Source of the DNA: Burkholderia sp. FERM BP-3421
GTDB taxonomy: Bacteria > Pseudomonadota > Gammaproteobacteria > Burkholderiales > Burkholderiaceae
DNA length: 64,000 nucleotides
Direction: 5' to 3'
Assembly: GCF_028657905.1 (NCBI RefSeq)
Contig: NZ_CP117782.1
Coordinates: forward strand, 3,038,001-3,102,000
Part shown: positions 34,706-43,623 of the stretch, piece after piece
Position numbering within the stretch: position 1 is the stretch's first letter
Layout: each line of letters starts with the position of its first letter
Made by a program: the position numbers and the translations under genes
Notes under the pieces: model-generated
Seen by the model: the letters and a program-made list of their open reading frames with translations, nothing else
What the model was told of the DNA's origin: nothing
Database searches by the model: none

Positions 34706-35181
34706 CGATTGAGCTTCCGGATCCGTTCCGACGGCGTGATGATGTCGGTCAGCCGGATCCCGAACTTGTCGTTGACCACCACCACCTCGCCCTGCGCGAT
34801 CAGGCAGCCGTTGACGAGCACGTCCATCGGCTCGCCGGCCATGCCGTCCAGCTCGACCACCGAACCCTGCGCGAGCTGCAGCAGGTTGCGGATCGCGATC
34901 TTGGTGCGGCCCAGCTCGACGGTCATCTTGACCGGGATGTCGAGAATCATCTCGATGTCGTTGTGGGTCGAGGTCGCGGCCGCCTTCGACAGCGGCTGGA
35001 ACACGCCCGCGCCCGATGCGCCGGTCTCGATCGGCTGGTCGTTCTGCTCGGCGAGCGCCGCCGCCCAGTCGTCGAGGCTCGCCTCGCCCGAGGCGGCAGC
35101 CGGCGCCGCCGCATCGGCCAGCGCGGCATCGGCCAGCGCCTGCGGATCGTCCGCGCCCGTCGTGTCGTTCAGTTCAGTCAT
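34702..35181 (-). CDS. fliN: Flagellar motor switch protein FliN
   Basis: A 159-residue protein. The C-terminal ~80 residues form the SpoA (surface presentation) domain (MILDIPVKMTVELGRTKIAIRNLLQLAQGSVVELDGMAGEPMDVLVNG). The first ~75 are Ala/Asp-rich and probably flexible. It forms the lower C-ring and binds the export ATPase complex. AAAGGGG precedes the start, which overlaps the fliM end by eight bases. Confidence 0.95.
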   Translation of the reverse strand: MTELNDTTGADDPQALADAALADAAAPAAASGEASLDDWAAALAEQNDQPIETGASGAGVFQPLSKAAATSTHNDIEMILDIPVKMTVELGRTKIAIRNLLQLAQGSVVELDGMAGEPMDVLVNGCLIAQGEVVVVNDKFGIRLTDIITPSERIRKLNR

Positions 35182-36172
35182 ATCCCCTTTCCTTCATCGT
35201 GTCGCTGGCGCCGATCATCTTCTGCACGCGCAGCGCGTATTGGCCATTGAAAATGCCGTAGCCGCATTCCATCACCGGCACGCCGTCGACCTTAGCGGTG
35301 ATCGTGTCGGCGATGTCGAGCGGCAGCACGTCGCCCGTACGCAGATTCAGGATCCGCTCGAACGTCGTGGGAATTTCTGCGAGGTTCGCGGTCAGCTCGA
35401 CCTCGGCCGACTGCACCTGCTGCGACAGCACGCGCACCCAGCGGCGGTCGACTTCGAGCGCCTCGCCCTGGATCGGCGAACTCAGCACGTCGCGGATCGG
35501 CTCGATCATCGAGTAGGGCATGCAGATGTGCAGCGTGCCGCCCGTCGGCCCGAACTCGATCGAGAACTGGGTGACGATCACGATCTCGTTGGGCGTCGCG
35601 ACGTTCGCGAACTGGGTGTGCATCTCCGAGCGCACGTGCTCGAACTGCAGCGGCCGCACGCTTTTCCAGGCGCTCGAGTACTGCTCGAACACCAGGTTCA
35701 GCAGCTTGCCGATGATGCGCTGCTCGGTCGCGGTGAAGTCGCGGCCCTCGACCCGGGTGTGGAAGCGCCCGTCGCCGCCGAACAGGTTGTCGACCACGAA
35801 GAACACCAGGTTCGGATCGAACACGAACAGCGAGGTGCCGCGCAGCGGCTTCACGTGCACCAGGTTCAGGTTGGTCGGGATCGGCAGGTTGCGGGTGAAC
35901 TCGCTGTACTTCTGCACCTTCACCTGGCTCACCGAGATTTCCGCGGTGCGCCGCATGAAGTTGAAGATGCCGATCCGCAAGAGTCGCGCGAAGCGGTCGT
36001 TGATGATCTCGAGGCCGGGCATCCGGCCGCGGACGATCCGTTCCTGCGTCGCGATGTTGTACGGGCGCACGCCCGACGCATCGCGCTGCTCGGATACGGA
36101 ATCGGTCTCGCCTGTAACGCCCTTGAGGAGTGCATCGACCTCCTCCTGGGACATGAACTCTTCGTGGCCCAT
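35174..36172 (-). CDS. fliM: Flagellar motor switch protein FliM
   Basis: A 332-residue protein. The N-terminal CheY-P-binding peptide is visible as MSQEEVDALLKG, preceded by MGHEEF. The middle CheC-like domain (RFARLLRIGIFNFMRRTAEISVSQVKVQKYSEF) and the C-terminal SpoA domain (NLRTGDVLPLDIADTITAKVDGVPVMECGYG) follow. It binds phosphorylated CheY to reverse rotation. AAGGAG supports the start at 36172. Confidence 0.96.
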   Translation of the reverse strand: MGHEEFMSQEEVDALLKGVTGETDSVSEQRDASGVRPYNIATQERIVRGRMPGLEIINDRFARLLRIGIFNFMRRTAEISVSQVKVQKYSEFTRNLPIPTNLNLVHVKPLRGTSLFVFDPNLVFFVVDNLFGGDGRFHTRVEGRDFTATEQRIIGKLLNLVFEQYSSAWKSVRPLQFEHVRSEMHTQFANVATPNEIVIVTQFSIEFGPTGGTLHICMPYSMIEPIRDVLSSPIQGEALEVDRRWVRVLSQQVQSAEVELTANLAEIPTTFERILNLRTGDVLPLDIADTITAKVDGVPVMECGYGIFNGQYALRVQKMIGASDTMKERGYD

Positions 36173-36194
36173 GCGCGCTCCTTTGCCGGCGGCG

Positions 36195-36698
36195 TTATTG
36201 GACGACGAACTCGGTGAACAGCACGTCGTCGACGCGTGCGCTCTGATTGCCCGGCTGGGTCGGCTCCTCGATCAGCTTCTTCAGCTCGCCCGCGAGCGCC
36301 TGCTTGCCGTCGATCGTCGCCAGTTCTTCCGGGTGCTTGGCCGACAGCGCGAGCAGGATCCGGCTGCGGATCTCCGGCATGTGCTGGGTCAGGTGCTCCT
36401 GCGCCTTCGCATCGGTGAGCTTCAGCGACAGGCCGACGCGCAGGTAGTGCTGCACGCCGTCGTCCGACTGCAGGTTGACGGTGAGCGGCTCCAGCGCGAA
36501 GAAGGTCGGCACCGGCAGCGGCGCCGGCGCGCTCGCGGCGGCGCCCGGGTGCGCGCCCTGCTTGCCCATGAACACGTACATGCCGCCGGCGGCCGCGGCC
36601 GCGGCGCCGAGCCCGACCAGGACGATAAGCGCGAGGCGCTTGAACTTGCCGGTCGGCGCGGGTTTGTCTGCGGGCTGGTTTGCGGTCGTGGTGGCCAT
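36195..36698 (-). CDS. fliL: Flagellar basal body-associated protein FliL
   Basis: A 167-residue single-pass inner-membrane protein: short basic cytoplasmic tail, helix RLALIVLVGLGAAAAAAGGMYVFM, a low-complexity linker, then the periplasmic domain (FFALEPLTVNLQSDDGVQHYLRVGLSLKL). It supports stator function. The start at 36698 (MATTTANQ) is preferred; an upstream ATG at 36731 is possible. It is the first gene of the fli operon. Confidence 0.92.
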   Translation of the reverse strand: MATTTANQPADKPAPTGKFKRLALIVLVGLGAAAAAAGGMYVFMGKQGAHPGAAASAPAPLPVPTFFALEPLTVNLQSDDGVQHYLRVGLSLKLTDAKAQEHLTQHMPEIRSRILLALSAKHPEELATIDGKQALAGELKKLIEEPTQPGNQSARVDDVLFTEFVVQ

Positions 36699-36845
36699 GT
36701 GGATGCGTGCGTGATGACTCGTAGCATGCATTGTTCGGCATCCGGGCCCGGCGCGATGGGCGGAATAGAAGGGGGAATTCCGGCTATCTCAGCCGTTTGT
36801 CAGTGCCGATGTCAGGCGGATGACAGCTTCGGCGGCCGCCGGGCG

Positions 36846-37568
36846 CTAGATCGGCAGCAGGGTCAGGAGCGGCGCGAGCAGCACCATCGCGACCCCGGCG
36901 ATCATCATGGTGAGGCTCGACACGACGCCCTCCTCACTGCCGATCTCGCGCGCCTTGGCGGTGCCGACCGCGTGCGCGGCGGCGCCGAACAGCGCGCCGC
37001 GCGCGAGCCGGCTGCGCAGCGGCAGCAGCGCGAGCACGAGCTCGCCGATCAGCATCCCGCACACGCCGGTCGCGATCACGAACAGCGCCGTGAGGTCGCG
37101 CGGCGCGTGGATCCGGTCCGACACCGCGAGCGCGAACGGCGTGGAGATCGAGCGCGTCATCAGGCTGCGCTGCAGCTCGGGCGACAGGTGCAGCAGCTTC
37201 GCGAGCAGCAGCGAGCCGCACAGCGCGGCGGCGATCCCGACCGCCACGCCGACCGTCAGCGACAGCCAGTGTCGCCGCATCAGCGCGCGGTATTCGTAGA
37301 TCGGCACGGCGAATGCCAGGGTGGCCGGGCCGAGCAGCCACATCAGCCAGCGGGTGTCGTGGAAGTACACGGCATACGGGGTGCCCGTCAGCGCGACGAG
37401 CGCGACCAGCACCGCGGGCACCATCACGAGCGGCGAGAACAGCAGGGTCTTGCGGCGCGCGTAGAGCCGCTTCGAGGCGAAATAGAGCGCGATCGTGAGG
37501 ACGAAGCAGCCGGCCGACCAGGCGGCGCTGGCGACGGGCGTGGCGGGCAGGGCGGCGAAGGCGAGCAT
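36846..37568 (-). CDS. LrgB/CidB-family membrane protein
   Basis: A 240-residue polytopic protein of the LrgB family. Typical stretches are ALYFASKRLYARRKTLLFSPLVMVPAVL, LGPATLAFAVPIYEYRALMRRHW, and RSISTPFALAVSDRIHAPRDLTALFVIATGVCGMLIGE. It works with the LrgA/CidA protein encoded 13 bases upstream, in holin/antiholin-like control of murein hydrolases or in export of small acids. Confidence 0.87.
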   Translation of the reverse strand: MLAFAALPATPVASAAWSAGCFVLTIALYFASKRLYARRKTLLFSPLVMVPAVLVALVALTGTPYAVYFHDTRWLMWLLGPATLAFAVPIYEYRALMRRHWLSLTVGVAVGIAAALCGSLLLAKLLHLSPELQRSLMTRSISTPFALAVSDRIHAPRDLTALFVIATGVCGMLIGELVLALLPLRSRLARGALFGAAAHAVGTAKAREIGSEEGVVSSLTMMIAGVAMVLLAPLLTLLPI

Positions 37569-37581
37569 GGCGGCGGGCGGC

Positions 37582-38049
37582 TCAGGCGGCCGCGGCCTTG
37601 GGCGTGGGCGCGCCCGGCCGGGCGCGGCGCCGGTCGGCGCGCCGGCGCCGCAGCGCGAGGCGGCGCTCGAAGCCCGCCGCGACGTCGACGGCGACCGCCA
37701 CGGCCAGCATCACGAACGCGGTGCCGGCGACCACGACGAGCGCCAGCCGCCAGCCGTCGACGCGGAACAGCCCGCCGTACTGGACGGCCGCGACGGTGGC
37801 CGGGATGAAGAACAGCAGCATGTCGGACAGCAGCCAGTTCGCGCCGTCCTGGATCCAGCCGGGCGCGACGCCGCCGCTCCACAGCAGCGCGAGCAGCACG
37901 GCGAGCCCGATCACGCCCGACGGCACCGGCAGCCCGCTCGCGCGCACGGCCCAGTCGACCGCGAGCCACAGCGCGCCGAGCGCGGCGGTCTGCAGCACGA
38001 TCCGGCCGGCGCGGGCGGTGGGGATGGCGGCGGCAAACGGCTTCGACAT
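37582..38049 (-). CDS. LrgA/CidA-family membrane protein
   Basis: A 155-residue holin-like protein with four hydrophobic segments; LPVPSGVIGLAVLLALLWSGGVAPGWIQDGANWLLSDMLLFFIPATVAAVQYG is the conserved CidA/LrgA core. The C-terminal ~25 residues are highly basic (RRLALRRRRADRRRARPG). It is the first gene of the pair, divergent from a LysR regulator that very likely controls it. A minus-strand -10-like TATACT lies at 38087-38082. Confidence 0.85.
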   Translation of the reverse strand: MSKPFAAAIPTARAGRIVLQTAALGALWLAVDWAVRASGLPVPSGVIGLAVLLALLWSGGVAPGWIQDGANWLLSDMLLFFIPATVAAVQYGGLFRVDGWRLALVVVAGTAFVMLAVAVAVDVAAGFERRLALRRRRADRRRARPGAPTPKAAAA

Positions 38050-38132
38050 GACGGTTCCAGACGGTTTCAACGGACCGGCCCAGTATAAATTTCACCCCGT
38101 CATAAATAAAATGACTTGAATCTATTAAAATC

Positions 38133-38147
38133 ATTCCATATTGGAAT
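38133..38147. promoter_or_regulatory. Probable LysR operator
   Basis: ATTCC-ATATT-GGAAT, a perfect 5-bp inverted repeat fitting the T-N11-A LysR box, in the AT-rich gap between lrgA-like and its divergent lysR-type gene, about 20 bases ahead of the latter. Confidence 0.65.
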
Positions 38148-38168
38148 TCAGAGACCGGGGAGACGGCC

Positions 38169-39092
38169 ATGGAACTGCGGGCGCTGCGTTATTTCGTCGA
38201 GGTGGTCCGGCAACAGAGCTTCACGGCCGCGGCCGAGCTGATGTTCGTCACCCAGCCGACCATCAGCAAGATGGTGAAATCGCTGGAGGACGAGATCGGC
38301 TCGCCGCTGCTGCTGCGCGACGGTCGCCAGATGGTGCTGACGGATGCCGGGCGCATCGTGTTCCAGCGCGGCCAGGACGTGCTTGCCGCGCAGGCGCAGC
38401 TGCGGGCCGAGCTGAACGATCTCGGCACGCTCGGGCGCGGCGAGCTGACGATCGGCATCCCGCCGCTCGGCGGCTCGCTGTTCACGCCGGCGATCGCGGC
38501 GTTCCGCCGGCGCTACCCGAAGATCGAGCTGAAGCTGTTCGAGCAGGGCGCGCGCGCGATCGAGGCGGCGCTCATGGCGGGCGAGCTGGAGCTGGGCGGC
38601 GTGCTGGAGCCGGTCGACCCGGCCGTGTTCGAGGTGCTGCCGATGGTGCGCGCGCCGCTGTGGCTGGTCTCGCGGCGCGGCGCGCGCTGGGACGAGGCGG
38701 CCGCGGTGCCGCTCGCCGACCTCGCGGGCGAACCGTTCGTGTTCTACGGGGAAAGCCTCGCGCTGCACGACGCGGTGCTCGACGCATGCCGCCGGGCCGG
38801 CTTCACGCCGTCGATCGTGAGCCGCAGCGGCCATTGGGATTTCATGGCGGCGCTGGTGCACGCGGGAGTCGGCATCGCGCTGCTGCCGGAGCCGTACTGC
38901 CGGCGGCTCGACTCGGCCGAGTTCAGCTGCCGGCCGATCGTCGAGCCCGAGATCAGCTGGGCGATCGCGGTCGGCTGGCTCAGGAAGGGCTACCTGTCGC
39001 ATGCGGCGCGCGCGTGGCTCGACGTCGCGCGCGAGACCCGGCCGGTCGACCCGGGCGACGATCTCGTGTTCGGCGGCCTGCGCGCGCGCTGA
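38169..39092 (+). CDS. LysR-family regulator (CidR-like)
   Basis: A 307-residue LysR protein. The N-terminal winged HTH is MELRALRYFVEVVRQQSFTAAAELMFVTQPTISKMVKSLEDEIG; an effector domain follows (RGELTIGIPPLGGSLFTPAIAAFRRRYPKIELKLFEQG). Its position divergent from an LrgAB/CidAB pair matches CidR, which responds to weak organic acids in other bacteria. The effector here is unknown. Confidence 0.9.
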   Translation: MELRALRYFVEVVRQQSFTAAAELMFVTQPTISKMVKSLEDEIGSPLLLRDGRQMVLTDAGRIVFQRGQDVLAAQAQLRAELNDLGTLGRGELTIGIPPLGGSLFTPAIAAFRRRYPKIELKLFEQGARAIEAALMAGELELGGVLEPVDPAVFEVLPMVRAPLWLVSRRGARWDEAAAVPLADLAGEPFVFYGESLALHDAVLDACRRAGFTPSIVSRSGHWDFMAALVHAGVGIALLPEPYCRRLDSAEFSCRPIVEPEISWAIAVGWLRKGYLSHAARAWLDVARETRPVDPGDDLVFGGLRAR

Positions 39093-39102
39093 GGCGCGGC
39101 GC

Positions 39103-40659
39103 TCAATGCCCGAGCGCGGGCCCCAAGCCCTTCTTCGGCTTGGTCACCCAGACCAGCAGCGAGAGCCCGATGAACGCGAGCCCCGACAGGTAGAAGAAAT
39201 CGTTGGTCGCCATCATGAAGCCCTGCTGCGTGACGAGCTGGTTGATCTGCGCGCTCGACACCTGGCCGACGACGCCGAGCTGCGCGAGCGCGTCCTGGTA
39301 GGCGGTGGTGTTCTGCGCGTAGACGTTGACGGATTCCGACAGCACCGCGTGGTGGTAGATCGCGTCGTTCTCCCAGTAGGTCGAGCTGACGGCGGTGCCG
39401 ATCGCGCCCGACAGCGTGCGCAGGAAGTTCGACAGCCCGGACGCGCTCGCGAGCCGCTCGTCGCTGATGCTCGACAGCGTGATGGTGGTCATCGGCACGA
39501 AGAAGCACGCGACGCCGATCCCCTGCACGAGGCGCGGCAGGATCACGTGGTTGAACGGCACGTCGAGCGTGAAGGTGGAATTCCAGAACGACACGCCAGC
39601 GAACACGACGAACGCGAAGCTCGCGACCATCCGCAGGTCGAGCCGGTGCAGGTTGCGGCCGATCAGCGGCGACAGCACGAGCGCGAGCAGGCCGACGGGC
39701 GCGGTCGCGAGGCCGGCGATCCCGGCCGTGTAGCCCATCACGGTCTGCAGCCACAGCGGGAAGATCACGACCGAGCCGAAGAAGGCCATGAAGCCGAACG
39801 AGATGATCAGCGCGCCGAGCGCGAAGTTGCGGTCCTTGAACAGCGACAGGTCGACGATCGGCTCCTTCTCGGTGGTCTCCCACACCAGCATGAACGCGAT
39901 CGCGACGACCGCGATCAGCGCGAGCGCGACGATGAAGCGCGAATTGAACCAGTCGCGGTCCTTGCCGAGGTCGAGCATCATCTGCAGGCAGGACACGCCG
40001 ATCACGAGCAGCGCGAGCCCGATCGCGTCGATCCGCTGCCGGGTGGTCTTCGTCTCCCTGCCGCGCAGCAGGAAGTATGCGCACACGGCCGAGAAGATCC
40101 CGATCGGCAGGTTGATGTAGAAGATCCAGGGCCAGGTGTAGTTGTCGGTGATCCAGCCGCCCATCACCGGGCCGAAGATCGGCGCGACGATCACCGTCAT
40201 CGCCCACAGGCCGAGCGCGAGGCCGCGCTTCGCGGGCGGATAGCTGCGCATCAGGATGGTCTGCGAGAGCGGCACCATCGGGCCGGACACGAGCCCCTGC
40301 AACAGCCGGAACGCGATCAGCGACTCGAAATTGGTCGCGAACCCGCACAGCGCGGACGCGATCGTGAACGCGAGCACCGACAGCGTGAAGAGCCGCACCT
40401 CGCCGACCCGGCGCGCGAGCCAGCCGGTCAGCGGCACCGCGATCGCGGAGGCGACCGAATACGACGAGATCACCCAGGTGCCTTCGCTCGTCGCGACGCC
40501 GAGGCTGCCGGAGATGGTCGGCACGGCGACATTGGCGATCGAGGTGTCGAGCACCTCCATGAAGGTGCCGAGCGCGAGCCCGACGGTGAGCAGCGCGAGC
40601 ACGCCGCCCGATAGCGGCGCGGGTTCGGCGGAAGCAGTGGCGGGGGCCGTCGCGGCCAT
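39103..40659 (-). CDS. EmrB/QacA-type (DHA2) MFS multidrug exporter
   Basis: A 518-residue major facilitator with 14 predicted helices. Family hallmarks are ALGTFMEVLDTSIANVAVPTISGSLG, WVISSYSVASAIAVPLTGWLARRVGEVRLF and the motif C-like GLWAMTVIVAPIFGPVMGGWI. It exports lipophilic drugs using the proton gradient. GGGAGA sets the start at 40659. EmrB-type pumps normally work with an EmrA membrane-fusion protein; no such gene is adjacent. A MarR regulator lies just upstream on the same strand. Confidence 0.9.
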   Translation of the reverse strand: MAATAPATASAEPAPLSGGVLALLTVGLALGTFMEVLDTSIANVAVPTISGSLGVATSEGTWVISSYSVASAIAVPLTGWLARRVGEVRLFTLSVLAFTIASALCGFATNFESLIAFRLLQGLVSGPMVPLSQTILMRSYPPAKRGLALGLWAMTVIVAPIFGPVMGGWITDNYTWPWIFYINLPIGIFSAVCAYFLLRGRETKTTRQRIDAIGLALLVIGVSCLQMMLDLGKDRDWFNSRFIVALALIAVVAIAFMLVWETTEKEPIVDLSLFKDRNFALGALIISFGFMAFFGSVVIFPLWLQTVMGYTAGIAGLATAPVGLLALVLSPLIGRNLHRLDLRMVASFAFVVFAGVSFWNSTFTLDVPFNHVILPRLVQGIGVACFFVPMTTITLSSISDERLASASGLSNFLRTLSGAIGTAVSSTYWENDAIYHHAVLSESVNVYAQNTTAYQDALAQLGVVGQVSSAQINQLVTQQGFMMATNDFFYLSGLAFIGLSLLVWVTKPKKGLGPALGH

Positions 40660-40786
40660 GAGTCTCTCCCAAGGAGCGCGCGCGCCCCGGCATGGTTCGG
40701 GCGGCCGGATCATGCATGCAGAGTCGGCTTCTGCCCAGACAGATAAATAAGCGTCCACTGAATAAATCGATGACTGCGCCGCGCGG

Positions 40787-41278
40787 CTAGCGCGCCGGCG
40801 GATCCTCCTGCTTGACGCACGCGCGGCCGTCCGGCGGCCCGTTGGCGATGAAGCGCTGCAGGAGCGCGGTGAGGGTGCTCAGTTCGTCGGCGGAAAAGCC
40901 CGTGAGCTGCGCGTTCAGTTCGCCCGCGATCACGCCCGGCAGCGCACGCGCCGCATCCGCGCCGCGCGCGGTCAGGCTCAGCTCGATCACGCGCCGATCC
41001 GACGCGCTGCGCGCGCGGCTGATGAAATCCTTCTTCTCGAGGCGGTCCAGCAGGCGGGTCATCGAGCCGCTGTCGTACGACAGCTTGCGCGACAGCTCGA
41101 ACGGCGTGCGCGCATTGCCGCGCGCGAGCAGCAGGATCACGCCGATCTGCTGCGCCGTCAGGTCGAGCGGCCCGAGCGCGCGGTCCATCCGTTCGAACAG
41201 CGCCTGGCGCGCCTTCGTCAGGTAATAGCCGAGGCTCGATTCAAGCTCGATGTGCTGGGGATCGTAGAGTTCGCTCAT
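40787..41278 (-). CDS. MarR-family repressor
   Basis: A 163-residue MarR protein. The winged helix is LTAQQIGVILLLARGNARTPFELSRKLSYDSGSMTRLLDRLEKKDFISRARSASDRRVIELSLTARG. It precedes the EmrB-type pump and is probably its repressor, released by pump substrates. An inverted ATTG-CATAGT-CAAT site at 41355-41368 in its promoter region is the likely operator. Confidence 0.9.
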   Translation of the reverse strand: MSELYDPQHIELESSLGYYLTKARQALFERMDRALGPLDLTAQQIGVILLLARGNARTPFELSRKLSYDSGSMTRLLDRLEKKDFISRARSASDRRVIELSLTARGADAARALPGVIAGELNAQLTGFSADELSTLTALLQRFIANGPPDGRACVKQEDPPAR

Positions 41279-41354
41279 CCGGCATGCCGGGGTCGGTTGC
41301 GGAGACGGCAACAGTGCATTGCCGCGAAAGACGCGGCCAGTATCTTGAAAACTA

Positions 41355-41368
41355 ATTGCATAGTCAAT
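41355..41368. promoter_or_regulatory. Probable MarR operator in an AT-rich divergent promoter
   Basis: ATTG-CATAGT-CAAT inverted repeat inside an AT-rich island between the marR-type gene and the small membrane-protein gene. MarR sites in similar efflux operons have this TTGN6CAA-like form. Confidence 0.6.
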
Positions 41369-41472
41369 ATTATTTCAGGCAATGAGTTACGCGCGGCCCA
41401 TGCCGCCCGACCCGATGTTCCGACTGCTGTGATCGACGCGCCGCCGCCGCGCCGCGTCCCGAGGATGCCGCG

Positions 41473-41733
41473 ATGCTGTTCCTGAAAAATGCCGCCGGCG
41501 CGCTGCGCCGCAGCCTGTCCGATACCGCCCACCACGCGTTCGCCGGCCCGCACCGCGGCTGGAAGATCGCGCTCTACGTCGCGATGCTGGTGGTGCCCGG
41601 CGGTTCGCTCGCGGCGCTCGGGTTCGCGTGGTTCGACCACCGCCGGCATCGCGCCGCGCAGGCCGGCGCGGGACAGGGGGGCGAGGCGGCGCAGGAGCCG
41701 TCGACATGGCCCGCCGCCGCGCACTGCCACTGA
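41473..41733 (+). CDS. Small single-pass membrane protein, unknown function
   Basis: An 86-residue frame with an amphipathic N-terminus (MLFLKNAAGALRRSLSDTAHHAFAGPHRGWK), one clear membrane helix (IALYVAMLVVPGGSLAALGFAWF) and a polar tail. The ordered helix and codon pattern suggest a real gene. It is divergent from marR and may share its operator. No family is recognised. Confidence 0.6.
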   Translation: MLFLKNAAGALRRSLSDTAHHAFAGPHRGWKIALYVAMLVVPGGSLAALGFAWFDHRRHRAAQAGAGQGGEAAQEPSTWPAAAHCH

Positions 41734-41941
41734 CGCCTTCCCGCCGCCGTAGCGCCCGCGCGCGTAACGGACGGTAAACCGGCCCGCCGCGCCGGTAACA
41801 CATCGCGCCCCGTCCCCGCTTTACCCTTCCGTCTGCGCATTCCCGTATCCGTCAGTTACCATTCCGGCCACACGCCGCGAACACGGCCGCCCCGCCCGTT
41901 TGCCCATGTCGCAGACGCGCCGCCCCGAAGGAATCCAGACC

Positions 41942-43474
41942 ATGCCGCAAGCCCCCTTTCCGCGCGCCGCCCGCACGCTGAGCGCCGCCGCAGTCGCCGT
42001 CGCGACCGCCGTGCTGCTCGCCGGCTGCGCCGTCGGCCCCGACTACCATCGCCCCGACACCGCGATTCCCGCCGCGTTCAAGGAAGCGCCGGCCGGCTGG
42101 AAGGTCGCGCAGCCGGCCGACCGCACCGACCGCGGCGCCTGGTGGGCGGTCTACGGCGATCCGCAGCTCGACGCGCTGGTCGCGCGCGTGAACACCTCGA
42201 ACCAGACCGTCGCGCAGTACGCGGCCGCCTATCGGCAGGCCCGCGCGCTCGTCGACCAGGCGCGCGCCGCCTACTTCCCGACCGTCGGCCTGACCGCGAG
42301 CGGCAGCCGCGCGGGCAGCGCGCTGTCGTCGGGCGGCAGTTCGGTCTCGACCGGCACCCCGCGCAGCGTCGGCAACAGCTACAACGTCGGCCTCGACGCG
42401 TCGTGGGAGCCCGATCTGTGGGGCAAGGTGAGCCGCACCGTCAGCGCGCAGAAGGCGGGCGAATCGGCCGCCGCGGCCGATCTCGCGAACGCGCGGCTGT
42501 CCGCGCAGGCGACGCTCGCGCAGACCTATTTCCAGCTGCGCGCGGCCGACGCCACGCAACAGCTGCTCGACGGCACGGTCGCGTCGTACCAGAAGTCGCT
42601 GCAACTGACCGAGAACCAATACGCGCAGGGCGTCGCGGCGCGCTCGGACGTGATCCAGGCGCAGACGCAGCTGCAATCGGCGCAGGCCGCCGCGATCGAC
42701 AACGGCGTGGCCCGCGCGCAATACGAGCACGCGATCGCGACACTCGTCGGCGAACCCGCGTCGACCTTCTCGCTGCCGCCGATGCCGCTCGCGGCCGAAC
42801 CGCCGACCACCCCGCCCGACGTGCCGTCGGCGCTGCTCGAACGACGCCCGGACGTGGCCGCCGCGGAACGCCGCGCGGCCGCCGCGAACGAGCAGATAGG
42901 GGTGGCCATCGCCGCGTTCTTCCCGACCCTCACGCTGTCCGCGACGGGCGGCTTCCAGAGTTCGGTGTGGTCGTCGCTGTTCACGCTGCCGTCGCGCTTC
43001 TGGACGGTCGGCCCGCAGCTCGCCGCGACGCTGTTCGACGCCGGCCTGCGCCGCGCGCAGACCGAGGCCGCGCGCGCGACCTACGACCAGGACGTCGCGA
43101 CCTACCGCTCGACCGTGCTGTCGGCCTTCCAGGACGTCGAGGACAATCTCGCGTCGCTGCGGATCCTCGAAAACGAAGTCGTCGTGCAGCGGCAGGCCGT
43201 CGATTCCGCGCAGCACGCGCTCGACATCACGCTGAACCAGTACAAGGCGGGCACCGTCGCCTACCTGAACGTGCTGACCGCGCAGACCACCGCGTTCAGC
43301 ACCAAGCAGAAGCTCGCGAGCCTCGCCGGCCAACGGATGGTGGCGTCGGTGGGCCTCGTGAAGGCGCTGGGCGGCGGCTGGGATGCGTCGCAGATGGCGC
43401 GCGAGACGGGCGGCATGCAGGCCCCGCCCGCGTCAGGCGCGGCCGCCGCGCCGACGCCGCTCGCGCAGGAGTAG
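41942..43474 (+). CDS. NodT/OprM-type outer-membrane efflux lipoprotein
   Basis: A 510-residue outer-membrane factor. It has a lipoprotein signal (AAAVAVATAVLLAGC) and the typical mature start AVGPDYHRPDTAIPAAF. Two TolC-like halves follow, with FPTVGLTASGSRAG, YNVGLDASWEPDLWGKVSRTV, the LLERRPDVAAAERRAAAANEQIGVAIAAFFPTLTLSATGGF repeat and VGPQLAATLFDAG. AAGGA supports the start at 41942. It forms the exit duct for a tripartite pump; the nearby EmrB-type pump is a candidate partner, although no fusion protein gene is present. Confidence 0.9.
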   Translation: MPQAPFPRAARTLSAAAVAVATAVLLAGCAVGPDYHRPDTAIPAAFKEAPAGWKVAQPADRTDRGAWWAVYGDPQLDALVARVNTSNQTVAQYAAAYRQARALVDQARAAYFPTVGLTASGSRAGSALSSGGSSVSTGTPRSVGNSYNVGLDASWEPDLWGKVSRTVSAQKAGESAAAADLANARLSAQATLAQTYFQLRAADATQQLLDGTVASYQKSLQLTENQYAQGVAARSDVIQAQTQLQSAQAAAIDNGVARAQYEHAIATLVGEPASTFSLPPMPLAAEPPTTPPDVPSALLERRPDVAAAERRAAAANEQIGVAIAAFFPTLTLSATGGFQSSVWSSLFTLPSRFWTVGPQLAATLFDAGLRRAQTEAARATYDQDVATYRSTVLSAFQDVEDNLASLRILENEVVVQRQAVDSAQHALDITLNQYKAGTVAYLNVLTAQTTAFSTKQKLASLAGQRMVASVGLVKALGGGWDASQMARETGGMQAPPASGAAAAPTPLAQE

Positions 43475-43541
43475 GTGCTCAAGGGATGCGGGGGCTTGGG
43501 CGCGCGGCTCTGTGAGGGCGAGGCCCCGAGAGCGAAAACAT

Positions 43542-43570
43542 GACGGTCCCGCCGTAACGGCGAGACCGTC
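43542..43570. terminator. Hairpin between convergent efflux and gspN genes
   Basis: Nested stem GACGGTC / GACCGTC enclosing CGCC-GTAAC-GGCG, in the short gap between two convergent stops. Strong stem but no T-run. Confidence 0.5.
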
Positions 43571-43623
43571 ACGGCGAGACGCCAGGGGTAAATCGCCGGG
43601 AGCGCCCCCCGGGCGCATCACGC

